IMG/VR virus record: IMGVR_UViG_3300046002_005091
Location: 1 to 52,128 of that record
DNA: 52,128 bases
Source: a virus
Strand: one strand, 5' to 3'
The notes beneath the pieces are model-generated. The model was not told the DNA's origin and ran no database searches. It saw only the letters and a list, made by a program, of their open reading frames with translations. A program made the position numbers and the translations under genes. Below, piece by piece: positions 1-4,582 of the stretch. Positions within the stretch are counted from its first letter, which is position 1; each line of letters starts with the position of its first letter.

Positions 1-148
1 TGGAGTTATAGTGTCCCAGTTCCTCAAAGCCTTATCGTCAACATGTGAGTATCGCACGCCCTTTATTGGCAGTGATAATCAACCATGGGCGCATGTAGGG
101 GGTTGTGGAGTACGGTAACAGACTAGAAAACTAAACCAGATTCCACAA
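1..148. other. Gene-free left end with structured RNA
   Basis: No convincing gene starts here. A hairpin with arms TTGTGGA and TCCACAA near 100-150 is the clearest structure, and the same arm pair recurs at 6334-6340/6358-6364, so this may be the 3' domain of a structured RNA that begins outside the window. No tRNA cloverleaf is seen. Confidence 0.35.
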
Positions 149-179
149 ACCTCACAACGAAAGTTCTGAGGTTTTTTTG
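149..179 (+). terminator. Rho-independent terminator
   Basis: The arms ACCTCA (149-154) and TGAGGT (167-172) enclose an inner AAC-GAAA-GTT stem-loop and are followed by a run of seven T. It ends transcription arriving from the left before the first tRNA promoter. Confidence 0.8.
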
Positions 180-185
180 TTTTGG

Positions 186-203
186 TGTTGTCAAAAAACA
201 ACA
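186..203. promoter_or_regulatory. Inverted repeat TGTTG-N8-CAACA upstream of promoter P1
   Basis: The arms are 186-190 and 199-203. The centre lies 24.5 bp upstream of the first base of the -35 box. The same repeat at the same distance precedes P2 and P3, so I read it as a binding site for a dimeric regulator rather than a terminator; there is no T tract. Confidence 0.6.
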
Positions 204-218
204 TCTTGAAAAAAGTTA

Positions 219-247
219 TTGACAGAGGCATCGACTTCTGTTATACT
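219..247 (+). promoter_or_regulatory. Sigma70-type promoter P1 of tRNA operon
   Basis: A perfect -35 TTGACA (219-224), a 17-bp spacer and -10 TATACT (242-247). It would start transcription near 254, just before the boxB/boxA-like leader and tRNA-Gln. Confidence 0.85.
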
Positions 248-255
248 CGGTTTTC

Positions 256-286
256 GGTTGAGAAATCAACCAAATGTTCTTTAACA
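256..286 (+). promoter_or_regulatory. rrn-like antitermination leader (boxB-like hairpin plus boxA)
   Basis: A hairpin GGTTGA-GAAA-TCAACC (256-271) is followed by TGTTCTTTAACA (275-286), which differs by one base from the E. coli rrn boxA TGCTCTTTAACA. In rRNA leaders boxB precedes boxA and NusB/NusE bind boxA to make RNA polymerase resist termination. The layout is directly visible; the function is inferred. Confidence 0.65.
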
Positions 287-301
287 AGTTAAGTGTAATT
301 T

Positions 302-375
302 ACGGGTGTTGTGTAATGGTAGCACATCAGACTTTGACTCTGAGAGCAGAGGTTCGATACCTTTCACCCGTGCCA
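302..375 (+). tRNA. tRNA-Gln(TTG)
   Basis: Acceptor ACGGGTG/CACCCGT pairs fully. The anticodon TTG is at 334-336 in loop CTTTGAC. T-arm loop TTCGATA, discriminator G and encoded CCA 373-375. The CCA is also the first part of a 13-bp spacer stem. Confidence 0.95.
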
Positions 376-493
376 TATTGAAACATATTCATCATTGGTC
401 TTCACGGCGTAGTAACTACACGGCGTTCTTGACGAAGTAGCTTAGTTAGCACGATGAAAATCCCCCTGACGGAGAGAGTGTGTTTCAATATGG
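373..493 (+). ncRNA. Long-stem spacer RNA 1 (Y-RNA-like candidate)
   Basis: The sequence CCATATTGAAACA (373-385) pairs over 13 bp with TGTTTCAATATGG (481-493). The stem begins with the CCA of tRNA-Gln and ends 9 nt before tRNA-Ser. Inside are a second stem TTCATC/GATGAA (388-393/453-458) and a small hairpin GTAG-TAA-CTAC. Near-identical closing stems occur at 6803-6909 and 8937-9018. Terminal long stems are typical of Y RNAs, and a Ro60-like gene lies downstream, but a Ro-binding site is not proven here. RNase III could excise it. Confidence 0.55.
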
Positions 494-502
494 TAAGAAT
501 TT

Positions 503-594
503 GGAAAGTAATGCAGCTGGGATGGTCCGGCGACCAGCCTTGAAAACTGGGTTCTCAGAAATGGGATGGGGTTCGACTCCTCTGCTTTCCGCCA
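503..594 (+). tRNA. tRNA-Ser(TGA)
   Basis: Class II tRNA with a long variable arm. Acceptor GGAAAGT/GCTTTCC, anticodon TGA at 541-543, T-arm with TTCGACT, G73 and CCA 592-594. Confidence 0.93.
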
Positions 595-612
595 ATTTAA
601 TAGGAGGCGAAT

Positions 613-1203
613 ATGCCAAGTGTATTTCTTGTAAGTGACACACACTTCGGTCATGCAGGTGTATGCCGCTTTATGTGTAACGATGGAGTTACAAAACTTA
701 GGCCATGGGATAGTCCAGAAGATATGGATGAAGCAATGGTCAAAGCATGGAATGAAACAGTAGGACCAAAAGACAAAGTTTATCATCTAGGTGACGTTGT
801 TATTAACCGCAAAGCACTTCCAATTATGGAAAGACTGAACGGTGATAAGGTTCTTATCCGAGGTAACCATGACATTTTTCGTGATGAAGAATATAGAAAA
901 TATTTTCGTGAGCTACGTGCATATCATGTAATGAACGGAATGATTCTGTCTCATATTCCTATTCACACCGAAAGTCTTGGTCGTTTTGGCGTTAACATTC
1001 ATGGTCATACGCATAGCAATAGAGTTATGCGAGAAGTTTATGATGCTACATATGATACAATCAGTGTTGTTGATCCACGCTATCATTGCGTTTGTGTAGA
1101 GCAAACAGATTTTCGACCAATTCTTTTTGAAGATGTTATCAAACGAATCAAAGAAGAAGGTGGTGAAGTAGGTTTTAGGAACGGTAACGGTCCTACAATG
1201 TAA
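613..1203 (+). CDS. Calcineurin-like metallophosphoesterase
   Basis: A 196-residue protein with the ordered metal-site motifs of the calcineurin-like phosphoesterase superfamily: SDTHFGH near the N-terminus, GD at about 60, GNHD at about 85, a lone H (LSH) near 113 and GHTH at about 131. It should be a two-metal phosphohydrolase, but the substrate (protein, nucleotide or RNA 2',3'-cyclic phosphate) cannot be told from sequence. The start has a good AGGAGG site 8 bases upstream. It sits between two tRNA-Ser genes in the tRNA operon, so a role in RNA end repair or nucleotide turnover is possible but only inferred from position. Confidence 0.88.
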   Translation: MPSVFLVSDTHFGHAGVCRFMCNDGVTKLRPWDSPEDMDEAMVKAWNETVGPKDKVYHLGDVVINRKALPIMERLNGDKVLIRGNHDIFRDEEYRKYFRELRAYHVMNGMILSHIPIHTESLGRFGVNIHGHTHSNRVMREVYDATYDTISVVDPRYHCVCVEQTDFRPILFEDVIKRIKEEGGEVGFRNGNGPTM

Positions 1204-1205
1204 TT

Positions 1206-1292
1206 GGAGAGTGGGCTGGATGGTAAGGCACCGGATTGCTAATCCGACGCTGCGAAAGTGGCGAGTGGGTTCGACTCCCACACTCTCCGCCA
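1206..1292 (+). tRNA. tRNA-Ser(GCT)
   Basis: Class II. Acceptor GGAGAGT/ACTCTCC, anticodon GCT at 1238-1240 in TTGCTAA, long variable arm, T-loop TTCGACT, G73 and CCA 1290-1292. It starts 3 bases after the phosphoesterase stop codon. Confidence 0.94.
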
Positions 1293-1344
1293 AAAACATT
1301 AAATGCATACATAATGTTGTCCTACAATAGTTTATGGAGATATT

Positions 1345-1803
1345 ATGTTGCATTTAATTAAGAGTTTAACAGACAGTTTTTTTAACATTTTGAGTGAAGA
1401 TCCGGTAAGACCAAATATTCCCCATTTGGATCGAATTGGTGAAAACAAAGATATTTTTGTTTTGCGGGATGAATTATCCGATAAAGTAAAAGCAATCACT
1501 TGCGTAAGTTATCAGAAAACAATTCCTTCTTCTGAAACAGAATTGTTTGAACAAACTGAAGAACCTGAAATTGCAATATTCTATACTATATGGAGTTATG
1601 TACCAGGTTCTGGTGTACAATTAATCTTTGATGCTGTGAAGCACATAGAAGAAAGCAAACCAAACATCAAAAGGTTTGTTACATTGAGTCCTAAAACTCA
1701 AATGGCAAAAAGATTCCATTTAAAAAATGGTGCTGTTACATTCCGTGAGAATGATTTAACAGTTAATTATGAATATATGCGTGTATCTAAGATACTAAAT
1801 TAA
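1345..1803 (+). CDS. Unknown protein, possibly GNAT acetyltransferase-like
   Basis: 152 residues, start preceded by GGAG. The central part (about 75-135: a beta strand with IAIFYTIWSY, then PGSG, an amphipathic helix, and SPKTQMAKRFHLKNGA) resembles the strand-loop-helix and C-terminal LxxxGA pattern of GNAT N-acetyltransferases and similar phage proteins. The acetyl-CoA loop is not canonical, so this is a fold-level guess. It lies between tRNA-Ser and tRNA-Cys and is probably co-transcribed with them. Confidence 0.5.
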   Translation: MLHLIKSLTDSFFNILSEDPVRPNIPHLDRIGENKDIFVLRDELSDKVKAITCVSYQKTIPSSETELFEQTEEPEIAIFYTIWSYVPGSGVQLIFDAVKHIEESKPNIKRFVTLSPKTQMAKRFHLKNGAVTFRENDLTVNYEYMRVSKILN

Positions 1804-1810
1804 GGAAAGT

Positions 1811-2035
1811 ATGTGGAAGGTAATTGATAATACAGACTCTGTTAGAGGTAAAAGTAATGACCTCAACATAGCAATGGAAATGGCCAAACTTGTTGATGAA
1901 CATGTGACAATCACTAATGGTGAGATGGAATTTGTAGGCAAGTTTGGTGTGGACACTATTAAAAATGGTTTATGTCCAGACGGTATTAAGTATGATTGGA
2001 ACAAAGCAAGCCGAATAGGCGCAACAAAGAGATAA
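1811..2035 (+). CDS. Small unknown protein, 74 aa
   Basis: Starts 7 bases after the previous gene with AAGGAA upstream. It opens MWKVIDNTDS and looks like a compact alpha/beta protein with no motif I recognise. Its stop codon lies 3 bases before tRNA-Cys, so gene and tRNA are packed in one transcript. Confidence 0.6.
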   Translation: MWKVIDNTDSVRGKSNDLNIAMEMAKLVDEHVTITNGEMEFVGKFGVDTIKNGLCPDGIKYDWNKASRIGATKR

Positions 2036-2037
2036 AT

Positions 2038-2113
2038 GTCGGTGTGACCCGAATGGCTAGGGAACGGATTGCAACCCCGTTACATGCAGGTTCAACTCCT
2101 GTCACCGACTCCA
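2038..2113 (+). tRNA. tRNA-Cys(GCA)
   Basis: Acceptor GTCGGTG/CACCGAC, anticodon GCA at 2071-2073, T-loop TTCAACT, T73 and CCA 2111-2113. The anticodon stem has one A.C mismatch. Confidence 0.92.
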
Positions 2114-2118
2114 TTTTT

Positions 2119-2187
2119 CATAAAGGTCGTTATTAAGCCCTTTATGACTGGTTTTTGTTCATAATGGCTCTTTTTAAGACCTTTATG
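2119..2187 (+). ncRNA. Long imperfect hairpin after tRNA-Cys
   Basis: CATAAAGGTC (2119-2128) pairs with GACCTTTATG (2178-2187). Inside, AGCC/GGCT and TTATGA/TCATAA continue the stem. No long T tract follows directly. It could be a transcription end, an RNase III site or a stable RNA. Confidence 0.5.
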
Positions 2188-2191
2188 AGAG

Positions 2192-2209
2192 TGTTGTATT
2201 TTTGCAACA
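2192..2209. promoter_or_regulatory. Inverted repeat TGTTG-N8-CAACA upstream of P2
   Basis: Arms 2192-2196 and 2205-2209, with the centre 24.5 bp upstream of the P2 -35 box, exactly as at P1 and P3. Confidence 0.6.
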
Positions 2210-2224
2210 ACATGCAAATAGATG

Positions 2225-2252
2225 TTGACAAAGCCACTGGTTCTGTTATACT
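2225..2252 (+). promoter_or_regulatory. Sigma70-type promoter P2
   Basis: TTGACA (2225-2230), 16-bp spacer, TATACT (2247-2252). Downstream a hairpin ATTGA-GAAA-TCAAT (2263-2276) resembles the P1 leader hairpin, but there is no boxA and no gene before the next promoter. It may make a short RNA or read on into the tRNA-Glu operon. Confidence 0.75.
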
Positions 2253-2309
2253 CTATGCATAGATTGAGAAATCAATTAATGACTCTATTTGGTATTTGCG
2301 AATATCGAA

Positions 2310-2327
2310 TGTTGTCAAAAAACAACA
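2310..2327. promoter_or_regulatory. Inverted repeat TGTTG-N8-CAACA upstream of P3
   Basis: Arms 2310-2314 and 2323-2327, with the centre 24.5 bp upstream of the P3 -35 box. Confidence 0.6.
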
Positions 2328-2342
2328 CTATGAAAATAGTTG

Positions 2343-2370
2343 TTGACAGAAAGTTTAAATGTGTTATAAT
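2343..2370 (+). promoter_or_regulatory. Sigma70-type promoter P3 of second tRNA operon
   Basis: Consensus TTGACA (2343-2348), 16-bp spacer and consensus TATAAT (2365-2370). It drives the tRNA run that starts with tRNA-Glu. Confidence 0.85.
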
Positions 2371-2378
2371 AGACACAT

Positions 2379-2417
2379 AGCAACAAACGATAGAGTAGTT
2401 GCTGAAGTTCATTAACA
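2379..2417 (+). promoter_or_regulatory. Second boxB-like hairpin plus boxA-like leader
   Basis: A hairpin with arms AGCAAC/GTTGCT (2379-2384/2398-2403) is followed by TTCATTAACA (2408-2417) and then the same AGTTAAGTGTAATTT tract seen after P1. The hairpin sequence differs from P1 while the layout is kept. Confidence 0.55.
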
Positions 2418-2434
2418 AGTTAAGTGTAATTTTT

Positions 2435-2509
2435 ACTCCGGTCGTCTAGTGGCTAGGACGCCTCCCTTTCAAGGAGGAGAAGCGGGATCGAAACCCGTTC
2501 GGAGTACCA
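2435..2509 (+). tRNA. tRNA-Glu(TTC)
   Basis: Acceptor ACTCCGG/TCGGAGT, anticodon TTC at 2468-2470 in loop CTTTCAA, A73 and CCA 2507-2509. The T-loop reads ATCGAAA rather than the usual TTCGAAA. Its CCA opens a 19-bp spacer stem. Confidence 0.92.
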
Positions 2510-2656
2510 TATGTTTAGTGTTATCAAGGTATCGTCATAGGACGCTATGACTATTCGGGCCTAACTGTGCGAGGAACAGGTCCTGAAATAACTGCTATTC
2601 GCTTGTCTGTGTTAGCTACATTGTTGACAAATCGGCGGATAACACTAAACATATGG
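2507..2656 (+). ncRNA. Long-stem spacer RNA 2 (Y-RNA-like candidate)
   Basis: A perfect 19-bp terminal stem pairs 2507-2525 with 2638-2656. It starts at the CCA of tRNA-Glu and ends 6 nt before tRNA-Lys. The interior contains a perfect hairpin GTCATAG-GACG-CTATGAC and a second one GGGCCT/AGGTCC with CTGT/ACAG inside. It shares topology with spacer RNAs 1, 3 and 4 but not stem sequence, which argues that the pairing itself is maintained. Confidence 0.6.
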
Positions 2657-2662
2657 TAATAT

Positions 2663-2736
2663 GGGGGTATAACTTAGTGGTAAAGTAGTAGGCTTTTAAC
2701 CTATTAACCAGAGTTCAATTCTCTGTGCCCCTACCA
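2663..2736 (+). tRNA. tRNA-Lys(TTT)
   Basis: Acceptor GGGGGTA/TGCCCCT with two G.T pairs, anticodon TTT at 2695-2697 in loop CTTTTAA, T-loop TTCAATT, A73 and CCA 2734-2736. Confidence 0.9.
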
Positions 2737-2744
2737 AAGATTTT

Positions 2745-2810
2745 AGGATAATTTCAGCAAACATTTATACATTAGACTTTTAATCTAAACCGTAAAAATT
2801 ATCCTGTTGT
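2745..2810 (+). ncRNA. TTCMGCAA-family RNA a, with Lys anticodon-loop mimic
   Basis: A 7-bp stem AGGATAA/TTATCCT (2745-2751/2799-2805) is followed inside by one nucleotide and TTCAGCAA (2753-2760). A 5-bp, 7-nt hairpin TTAGA-CTTTTAA-TCTAA (2772-2788) has exactly the loop of tRNA-Lys(TTT). The 3' inner side is CGTAAAA and the 3' flank is GTTGTATTTT. There is no T-arm and no CCA, so it is not a normal tRNA. It sits directly downstream of tRNA-Lys. Confidence 0.55.
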
Positions 2811-2815
2811 ATTTT

Positions 2816-2900
2816 GCCCTGGTGACGTAATGGTAGCCGTGTGAGTCTTAGAAGCTCATGTCCTAGTGGCGTGTCGGTTCGAGTCCGACCTGGGGCACCA
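2816..2900 (+). tRNA. tRNA-Leu(TAG)
   Basis: Class II. Acceptor GCCCTGG/CTGGGGC, anticodon TAG at 2849-2851, long variable arm, T-loop TTCGAGT, A73 and CCA 2898-2900. Confidence 0.92.
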
Positions 2901-3216
2901 AATCAGAAAGCAAAAACTTTCTGTTAATCCATACATTATGTGTATGGCGGGTCCAGCGGGGCATCACAAGATGTTCTTTCGGTGTCCACGTTAGAGACAC
3001 GGCTAAAGTTCGTAATGCCACAAATTCTCGTTACTACTTTCGTTAAAGTAGCGTTTGATTAGCGATAGAGATCCGGTGGCAGAAAACCGTTAGCGAGGTC
3101 AAACTCAGGCTCTGATAGGCAGTTATCTTTCTGCACACAGGTACCAGATAAAAAAGATGGACAGAGTAACCGCTCAATTAAGGGCTTGTGTGGAAACAAG
3201 TAGCTTATCCTAATTT
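2901..3216 (+). ncRNA. Large structured spacer RNA (about 316 nt)
   Basis: There is no ORF or tRNA. It is bounded by CCAAAT (2898-2903) and ATTTGG (3213-3218), again joining tRNA CCA to the next tRNA 5' end. Clear hairpins: CAGAAAG/CTTTCTG (2904-2923), CCATACA-TTATG-TGTATGG (2929-2947), CATC-ACAA-GATG (2962-2973), GTGTC/GACAC (2982-3000), CTACTTT-CGTT-AAAGTAG (3034-3051), GCAGAAA/TTTCTGC (3079-3085/3128-3134) and CTTGT/ACAAG (3185-3200). I looked for RNase P and tmRNA signatures and did not find them. Family unknown. Confidence 0.5.
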
Positions 3217-3292
3217 GGTCTTAAAGTGTTCATGGACGCACGACGGCTTGTCACGCCGTAAGAGTGGGGATCGTTACCCCCTAAGACCGCCA
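3217..3292 (+). tRNA. tRNA-Asp(GTC)
   Basis: Acceptor GGTCTTA/TAAGACC, anticodon GTC at 3250-3252, anticodon stem ACGGC/GCCGT, G73 and CCA 3290-3292. The T-loop is ATCGTTA, so position 54 is A instead of T. Confidence 0.9.
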
Positions 3293-3340
3293 AGTTATGG
3301 AGAAGCGGGTGCTACGGCATCTGTTATCCACCAAATTTAT

Positions 3341-3414
3341 CCTTGTGTTTAGCGGGGCCGTATACACCTTGCCAATGTTAGTAACGTACTATGCAATGAG
3401 TACCTCAAGGGCCA
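3341..3414 (+). tRNA. Non-canonical tRNA-like RNA T2 (possibly Gly-like)
   Basis: 74 nt. A 7-position acceptor CCTTGTG/CTCAAGG has one T.T mismatch and is followed by G and CCA 3412-3414. A 5-bp arm GTACT/AGTAC abuts the acceptor like a T-arm, but its 8-nt loop ATGCAATG lacks the TTCRA signature. The middle contains TTGCCAA, the same 7-mer as the loop of tRNA-Gly(GCC), with only weak stem pairing. It could be a decayed tRNA or a tRNA mimic. Confidence 0.35.
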
Positions 3415-3419
3415 AGTTT

Positions 3420-3473
3420 TGTTGTTGTAGTGAGTCGGTCTCCGATAAACATTAAGTTGAGATTGCAACAACA
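3420..3473 (+). ncRNA. Spacer stem-loop between T2 and tRNA-Ile
   Basis: TGTTGTTG (3420-3427) pairs with CAACAACA (3466-3473) around an inner hairpin TCGG-TCT-CCGA. It separates tRNA-like T2 from tRNA-Ile and may be a processing element. Confidence 0.45.
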
Positions 3474-3475
3474 TT

Positions 3476-3550
3476 TCCTCCGTTAGCTCAATGGTAGAGC
3501 AATCGGCTGATAACCGATAGACAGAAGTTCAATTCTTCTACAGAGGACCA
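3476..3550 (+). tRNA. tRNA-Ile(GAT)
   Basis: Acceptor TCCTCCG/CAGAGGA with one mismatch, anticodon GAT at 3509-3511 in CTGATAA, T-loop TTCAATT and CCA 3548-3550. A73 is taken up by the terminal pair if the first base is T, so the 5' end could be one base off. Confidence 0.88.
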
Positions 3551-3555
3551 GTTTT

Positions 3556-3614
3556 AGAATCCATTCAGCAAATAAAAAATTTCAATGTTAATGAAAAAAA
3601 GCGGATTCTGTTGT
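3556..3614 (+). ncRNA. TTCMGCAA-family RNA b
   Basis: 7-bp stem AGAATCC/GGATTCT (3556-3562/3603-3609), one nucleotide, TTCAGCAA (3564-3571), and an inner hairpin TTTCA-ATGTTAA-TGAAA (3580-3596) with the size of an anticodon arm (GTT at the anticodon position). A-rich 3' side, 3' flank GTTGTATTTTT. Lies between tRNA-Ile and tRNA-Tyr. Confidence 0.5.
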
Positions 3615-3620
3615 ATTTTT

Positions 3621-3704
3621 GGAGTGAATGGAACAATGGTGTTCTAGCCGGCTGTAACCCGGTGGCCTTCGGGCAGGTAGGTTCGATCCCTACTCACTCC
3701 ACCA
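3621..3704 (+). tRNA. tRNA-Tyr(GTA)
   Basis: Class II with a variable arm. Acceptor GGAGTGA/TCACTCC, anticodon GTA at 3654-3656, T-loop TTCGATC, A73 and CCA 3702-3704. Confidence 0.94.
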
Positions 3705-3711
3705 TTTATTG

Positions 3712-3794
3712 TATAGAGAGCTTCGATTACGGCACCTCTATATAAACGACATAGAAGGCGTAATCCTAGTCTGCCTTGAGCAGAGCGTCTATGT
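3712..3794 (+). ncRNA. Two-hairpin spacer RNA with kissing-loop complementarity
   Basis: Hairpin 1 has arms TATAGAG/CTCTATA (3712-3718/3736-3742). Hairpin 2 has arms ACATAGA/TCTATGT (3749-3755/3788-3794) and an inner TCTGC-CTTGA-GCAGA. The loop of hairpin 1 carries GATTACG (3725-3731) and the loop of hairpin 2 carries its exact complement CGTAATC (3759-3765). It is followed by TGTATTTTTTT and then tRNA-Ala. Confidence 0.55.
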
Positions 3795-3806
3795 TGTATT
3801 TTTTTC

Positions 3807-3881
3807 GGGCTGTTAGTGCTAATGGTAACACATCTGGTTTGCAACCAGAAATTAAGAGTTCGATTCTCTTACGGTCCACCA
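3807..3881 (+). tRNA. tRNA-Ala(TGC)
   Basis: Acceptor GGGCTGT/ACGGTCC, anticodon TGC at 3840-3842 in TTTGCAA, T-loop TTCGATT, A73 and CCA 3879-3881. The acceptor has G3.T70 rather than the usual AlaRS identity pair G3.U70 in another position context, so it fits alanine identity well. Confidence 0.92.
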
Positions 3882-3887
3882 AGTTTT

Positions 3888-3966
3888 CTGTGTGTAATGT
3901 CAGCCAGGTTAGACGGCTCGGTTTGGAACTGAGAGGCCGAAGGTTCGAATCCTTCTACACAGACCA
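3888..3966 (+). tRNA. tRNA-Pro(TGG), A37 variant
   Basis: Acceptor CTGTGTG/TACACAG with C1-G72, D-stem TGTC/GACG, anticodon stem CTCGG/CTGAG, anticodon TGG at 3924-3926 in loop TTTGGAA, T-loop TTCGAAT, A73 and CCA 3964-3966. C1-G72 and A73 suit tRNA-Pro. Position 37 is A; proline tRNAs normally have G37. A second tRNA-Pro(TGG) lies at 4268. Confidence 0.88.
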
Positions 3967-3973
3967 TTTTTTA

Positions 3974-4047
3974 GCCCTACTAGTACAATGGTAGTACACT
4001 GGTTTTGTAATCCTGTGATGGCAGTTCGATTCTGTCGTGGGGCACCA
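3974..4047 (+). tRNA. tRNA-Thr(TGT)
   Basis: Acceptor GCCCTAC/GTGGGGC, anticodon TGT at 4006-4008 in TTTGTAA, T-loop TTCGATT, A73 and CCA 4045-4047. The anticodon stem has T.T mismatches. Confidence 0.9.
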
Positions 4048-4196
4048 AGAGACAGCGGATAAGTTACATTATCCAGTATGAGTCGCTAAGGTAGCTAGCT
4101 AATCCTTAGGGCAGGTAATAGTACTAAAATGCGATGTAACAGGAAGTAGTGATCTACTCACCGGGACAGGCCTCAAAACGAATCCCACCAATTTAT
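4048..4196 (+). ncRNA. Structured spacer RNA with predicted pseudoknot
   Basis: A hairpin GGATAA-GTTACA-TTATCC (4057-4074) has a loop fully complementary to TGTAAC (4135-4140). Further hairpins are CTAAGG/CCTTAG (4086-4091/4104-4109) and AGTAG-TGAT-CTACT (4145-4158). It ends in GAATCCCACCA (to 4190), which looks like a tRNA 3' end, but no matching acceptor or T-arm is found. Confidence 0.45.
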
Positions 4197-4262
4197 GCAG
4201 TCGGATATTAACCGTATTGGGGTCCACCCAATATCTACGTGGGAATCGTAGTGACTGCTCCA
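4197..4262 (+). tRNA. Non-canonical D-armless tRNA-like RNA T3
   Basis: 66 nt, about ten shorter than usual. Acceptor GCAGTCG/TGACTGC (4197-4203/4252-4258), T73 and CCA 4260-4262. The T-arm CTACG-TGGGAAT-CGTAG abuts the acceptor but its loop lacks TTC. The middle arm TATTGGG/CCCAATA has a 5-nt loop GTCCA. There is no D-arm. It may be a tRNA mimic recognised for CCA-end handling rather than a decoding tRNA. Confidence 0.4.
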
Positions 4263-4267
4263 GTTTT

Positions 4268-4341
4268 CTCGGTGTGGTGAAATGGTATCATGCATGGTTT
4301 GGGACCATGTGGCGAAGGTTCGATTCCTTCTACCGAGACCA
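4268..4341 (+). tRNA. tRNA-Pro(TGG), normal G37
   Basis: Acceptor CTCGGTG/TACCGAG with C1-G72, anticodon stem CATGG/CCATG, anticodon TGG at 4300-4302 in TTTGGGA, T-loop TTCGATT, A73 and CCA 4339-4341. Confidence 0.94.
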
Positions 4342-4346
4342 GTTTT

Positions 4347-4410
4347 AGGAAGGGTTCAGCAATAAACAAGCTAACTTTTGGATGTCTAGCGACAAAAACC
4401 TTCCTGTTGT
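4347..4410 (+). ncRNA. TTCMGCAA-family RNA c
   Basis: 7-bp stem AGGAAGG/CCTTCCT (4347-4353/4399-4405), one nucleotide, TTCAGCAA (4355-4362). The inner hairpin GCTA/TAGC carries TTTTGGAT, containing the TGG triplet of the tRNA-Pro just upstream. 3' side GCGACAAAAA, flank GTTGTTTTT. Next gene is tRNA-Asn. Confidence 0.5.
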
Positions 4411-4416
4411 TTTTAT

Positions 4417-4495
4417 TCCGCAGAACCCGAGCATGGTGCATGGGCTTGACTGTTAATCAATGTTTAGCTGGGATCGTTACCCAGATGCGGAGCCA
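4417..4495 (+). tRNA. tRNA-Asn(GTT)
   Basis: Acceptor TCCGCAG/ATGCGGA, anticodon GTT at 4452-4454 in CTGTTAA, T-arm CTGGG/CCCAG with loop ATCGTTA (A54, as in tRNA-Asp), G73 and CCA 4493-4495. Confidence 0.9.
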
Positions 4496-4501
4496 ATTTT
4501 A

Positions 4502-4576
4502 GGTGATATGACGTAGATGGATGCGTAGCGGTTTCATATGCCGATGAGGAAGGCTCGGTACCTTCTATCACCACCA
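4502..4576 (+). tRNA. tRNA-Met(CAT)
   Basis: Perfect acceptor GGTGATA/TATCACC, anticodon CAT at 4535-4537 in TTCATAT, T-arm GAAGG/CCTTC with the unusual loop CTCGGTA, A73 and CCA 4574-4576. Elongator Met is likeliest; lysidine-type Ile cannot be excluded. Confidence 0.83.
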
Positions 4577-4582
4577 GATTAT

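Noticed and set aside
186-203. TGTTG...CAACA as an intrinsic terminator
   Set aside because: There is no T tract after it and a real terminator already lies at 149-179; fixed spacing to the -35 fits a DNA site better.
2745-2810. H-type pseudoknot between CAGC in the TTCAGCAA motif and the GTTG flank
   Set aside because: The pairing would need zero nucleotides to cross a 7-bp helix, and elements d (GTTA) and e (TTCCGCAA) break the pairing without compensation.
2901-3216. RNase P RNA or tmRNA
   Set aside because: GACAGAGTAACCGC and GCTTATCC recall RNase P fragments, but the conserved GAGGAAAGTCC-type region and the overall P4 pairing are absent; no tmRNA tag frame is seen.
3293-3340. Short tRNA ending in CCACCA at about 3332-3337
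   Set aside because: Only a small hairpin GGTGC-TACG-GCATC is present; no acceptor, T-arm or anticodon arm.
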